From Thermoplasmata archaeon (GTDB lineage: Archaea > Thermoplasmatota > Thermoplasmata > Thermoplasmatales > Thermoplasmataceae): a stretch of DNA of 6,142 nt. The position numbers and the translations under genes were made by a program. Shown piece by piece: positions 5,913 to 6,142 of the stretch. Within the stretch, counting starts at the first letter, position 1. Each line of letters begins with the position of its first letter. The notes beneath the pieces are model-generated. The model was not told the DNA's origin, ran no database searches, and was given only the letters and a program-made list of their open reading frames with translations. The stretch is from positions 1 through 6,142 of the forward strand of contig JAJZOM010000290.1 of assembly GCA_021811505.1 (NCBI GenBank), read 5' to 3'.

Positions 5913-6142
5913 TCATTGCTGGGATAAAGTTCCGGAATGCAATGCGAAGCCTGCAGAACCGTAATTATAGCCATAATAAGCGATAAGCCTGTAATATCCG
6001 CTGTCAGGAATTCCCTGACCTGCTTGTAAGGGAGTTATTGTAATATTGTAAGTTTTTCCATTTGTGTAATTCAAGTTGGTATGGGAAGTCCAAAGATAAC
6101 CGTTCATGTAAATAAGTGAAGTTGATGGAGTAATTCTAAAGT
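5913..6142 (-). CDS. C-terminal end of a probable secreted or cell-surface protein (5' part outside the window)
   Basis: The frame is open from the window edge to TGA at 5913-5915, giving 75 complete codons plus a partial one. The methionine codon at 6107 is probably internal, because codons for FRITPSTSLIY continue upstream without a stop. The fragment is rich in Tyr, Asn, Gly, Thr and Ser, with few charged residues and alternating polar/hydrophobic runs such as NGKTYNITITP and GYYRLIAYYGYNYGS. That composition suits a beta-rich extracellular domain, as in thermopsin-like or other surface proteins of acidophilic archaea. There are NYT and NIT N-glycosylation sequons but no C-terminal membrane anchor. 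No family can be assigned from this piece. It lies upstream of the permease on the same strand, with a 43-base gap. Confidence 0.65.
   Translation of the reverse strand, partial: FRITPSTSLIYMNGYLWTSHTNLNYTNGKTYNITITPLQAGQGIPDSGYYRLIAYYGYNYGSAGFALHSGTLSQQ

Noticed and set aside
1..6142. Search for CRISPR arrays, tRNA or rRNA genes, insertion sequences, toxin-antitoxin or defence genes
   Set aside because: No spaced direct repeats, cloverleaf-like sequence, transposase motifs or defence domains were seen; most of the window is covered by recognisable genes.

Overview
The window looks like ordinary chromosomal DNA from an archaeon, most likely a member of the Thermoplasmatales or a close relative. 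The grounds are an archaeal-type phosphoglycerate mutase (ApgM), TATA-like boxes roughly 24-35 bases ahead of start codons instead of bacterial -35/-10 promoters, little or no 5' leader on the first genes of transcripts, T-rich stretches after stop codons, frequent AGA/AGG and ATA codons, and a TauE/SafE plus DUF1634 pair. The order-level placement is inference from gene content and style; no rRNA or tRNA is present to confirm it.

Layout. The left half runs rightward. It holds the 3' end of apgM (1-543), a 183-base gap with T-tracts and two inverted repeats, an unrecognised three-helix membrane protein (727-1407), and a complete seryl-tRNA synthetase gene serS (1469-2797). A 174-base convergent gap follows; it holds a doubtful 52-codon ORF (2857-3015) and T-rich termination signals for both strands. 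The right half runs leftward. In order of transcription it has the 3' end of a probable secreted or surface protein (cut by the window edge, ending at 5913), a TauE/SafE-family permease (5869-4886), a DUF1634 membrane protein overlapping it (4902-4510), and a GltD-like FAD/NADPH/iron-sulfur oxidoreductase (4426-2972).

How the genes work together. ApgM (glycolysis/gluconeogenesis) and SerRS (translation) are housekeeping enzymes with no visible link to each other. The permease and DUF1634 protein are very probably made together: their reading frames overlap by 17 bases and a strong Shine-Dalgarno sequence sits inside the permease gene, so they may form one membrane complex. The GltD-like enzyme follows after 83 bases with its own TATA-like box. 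A functional link to the transporter, for instance in sulfur or organic-anion metabolism, is possible but unproven. I found no mobile element, CRISPR array, tRNA, rRNA or defence system. The points most worth a second look are the unusual cysteine spacing of the GltD-like protein, the coupled start of the DUF1634 gene, and the structured gap after apgM.
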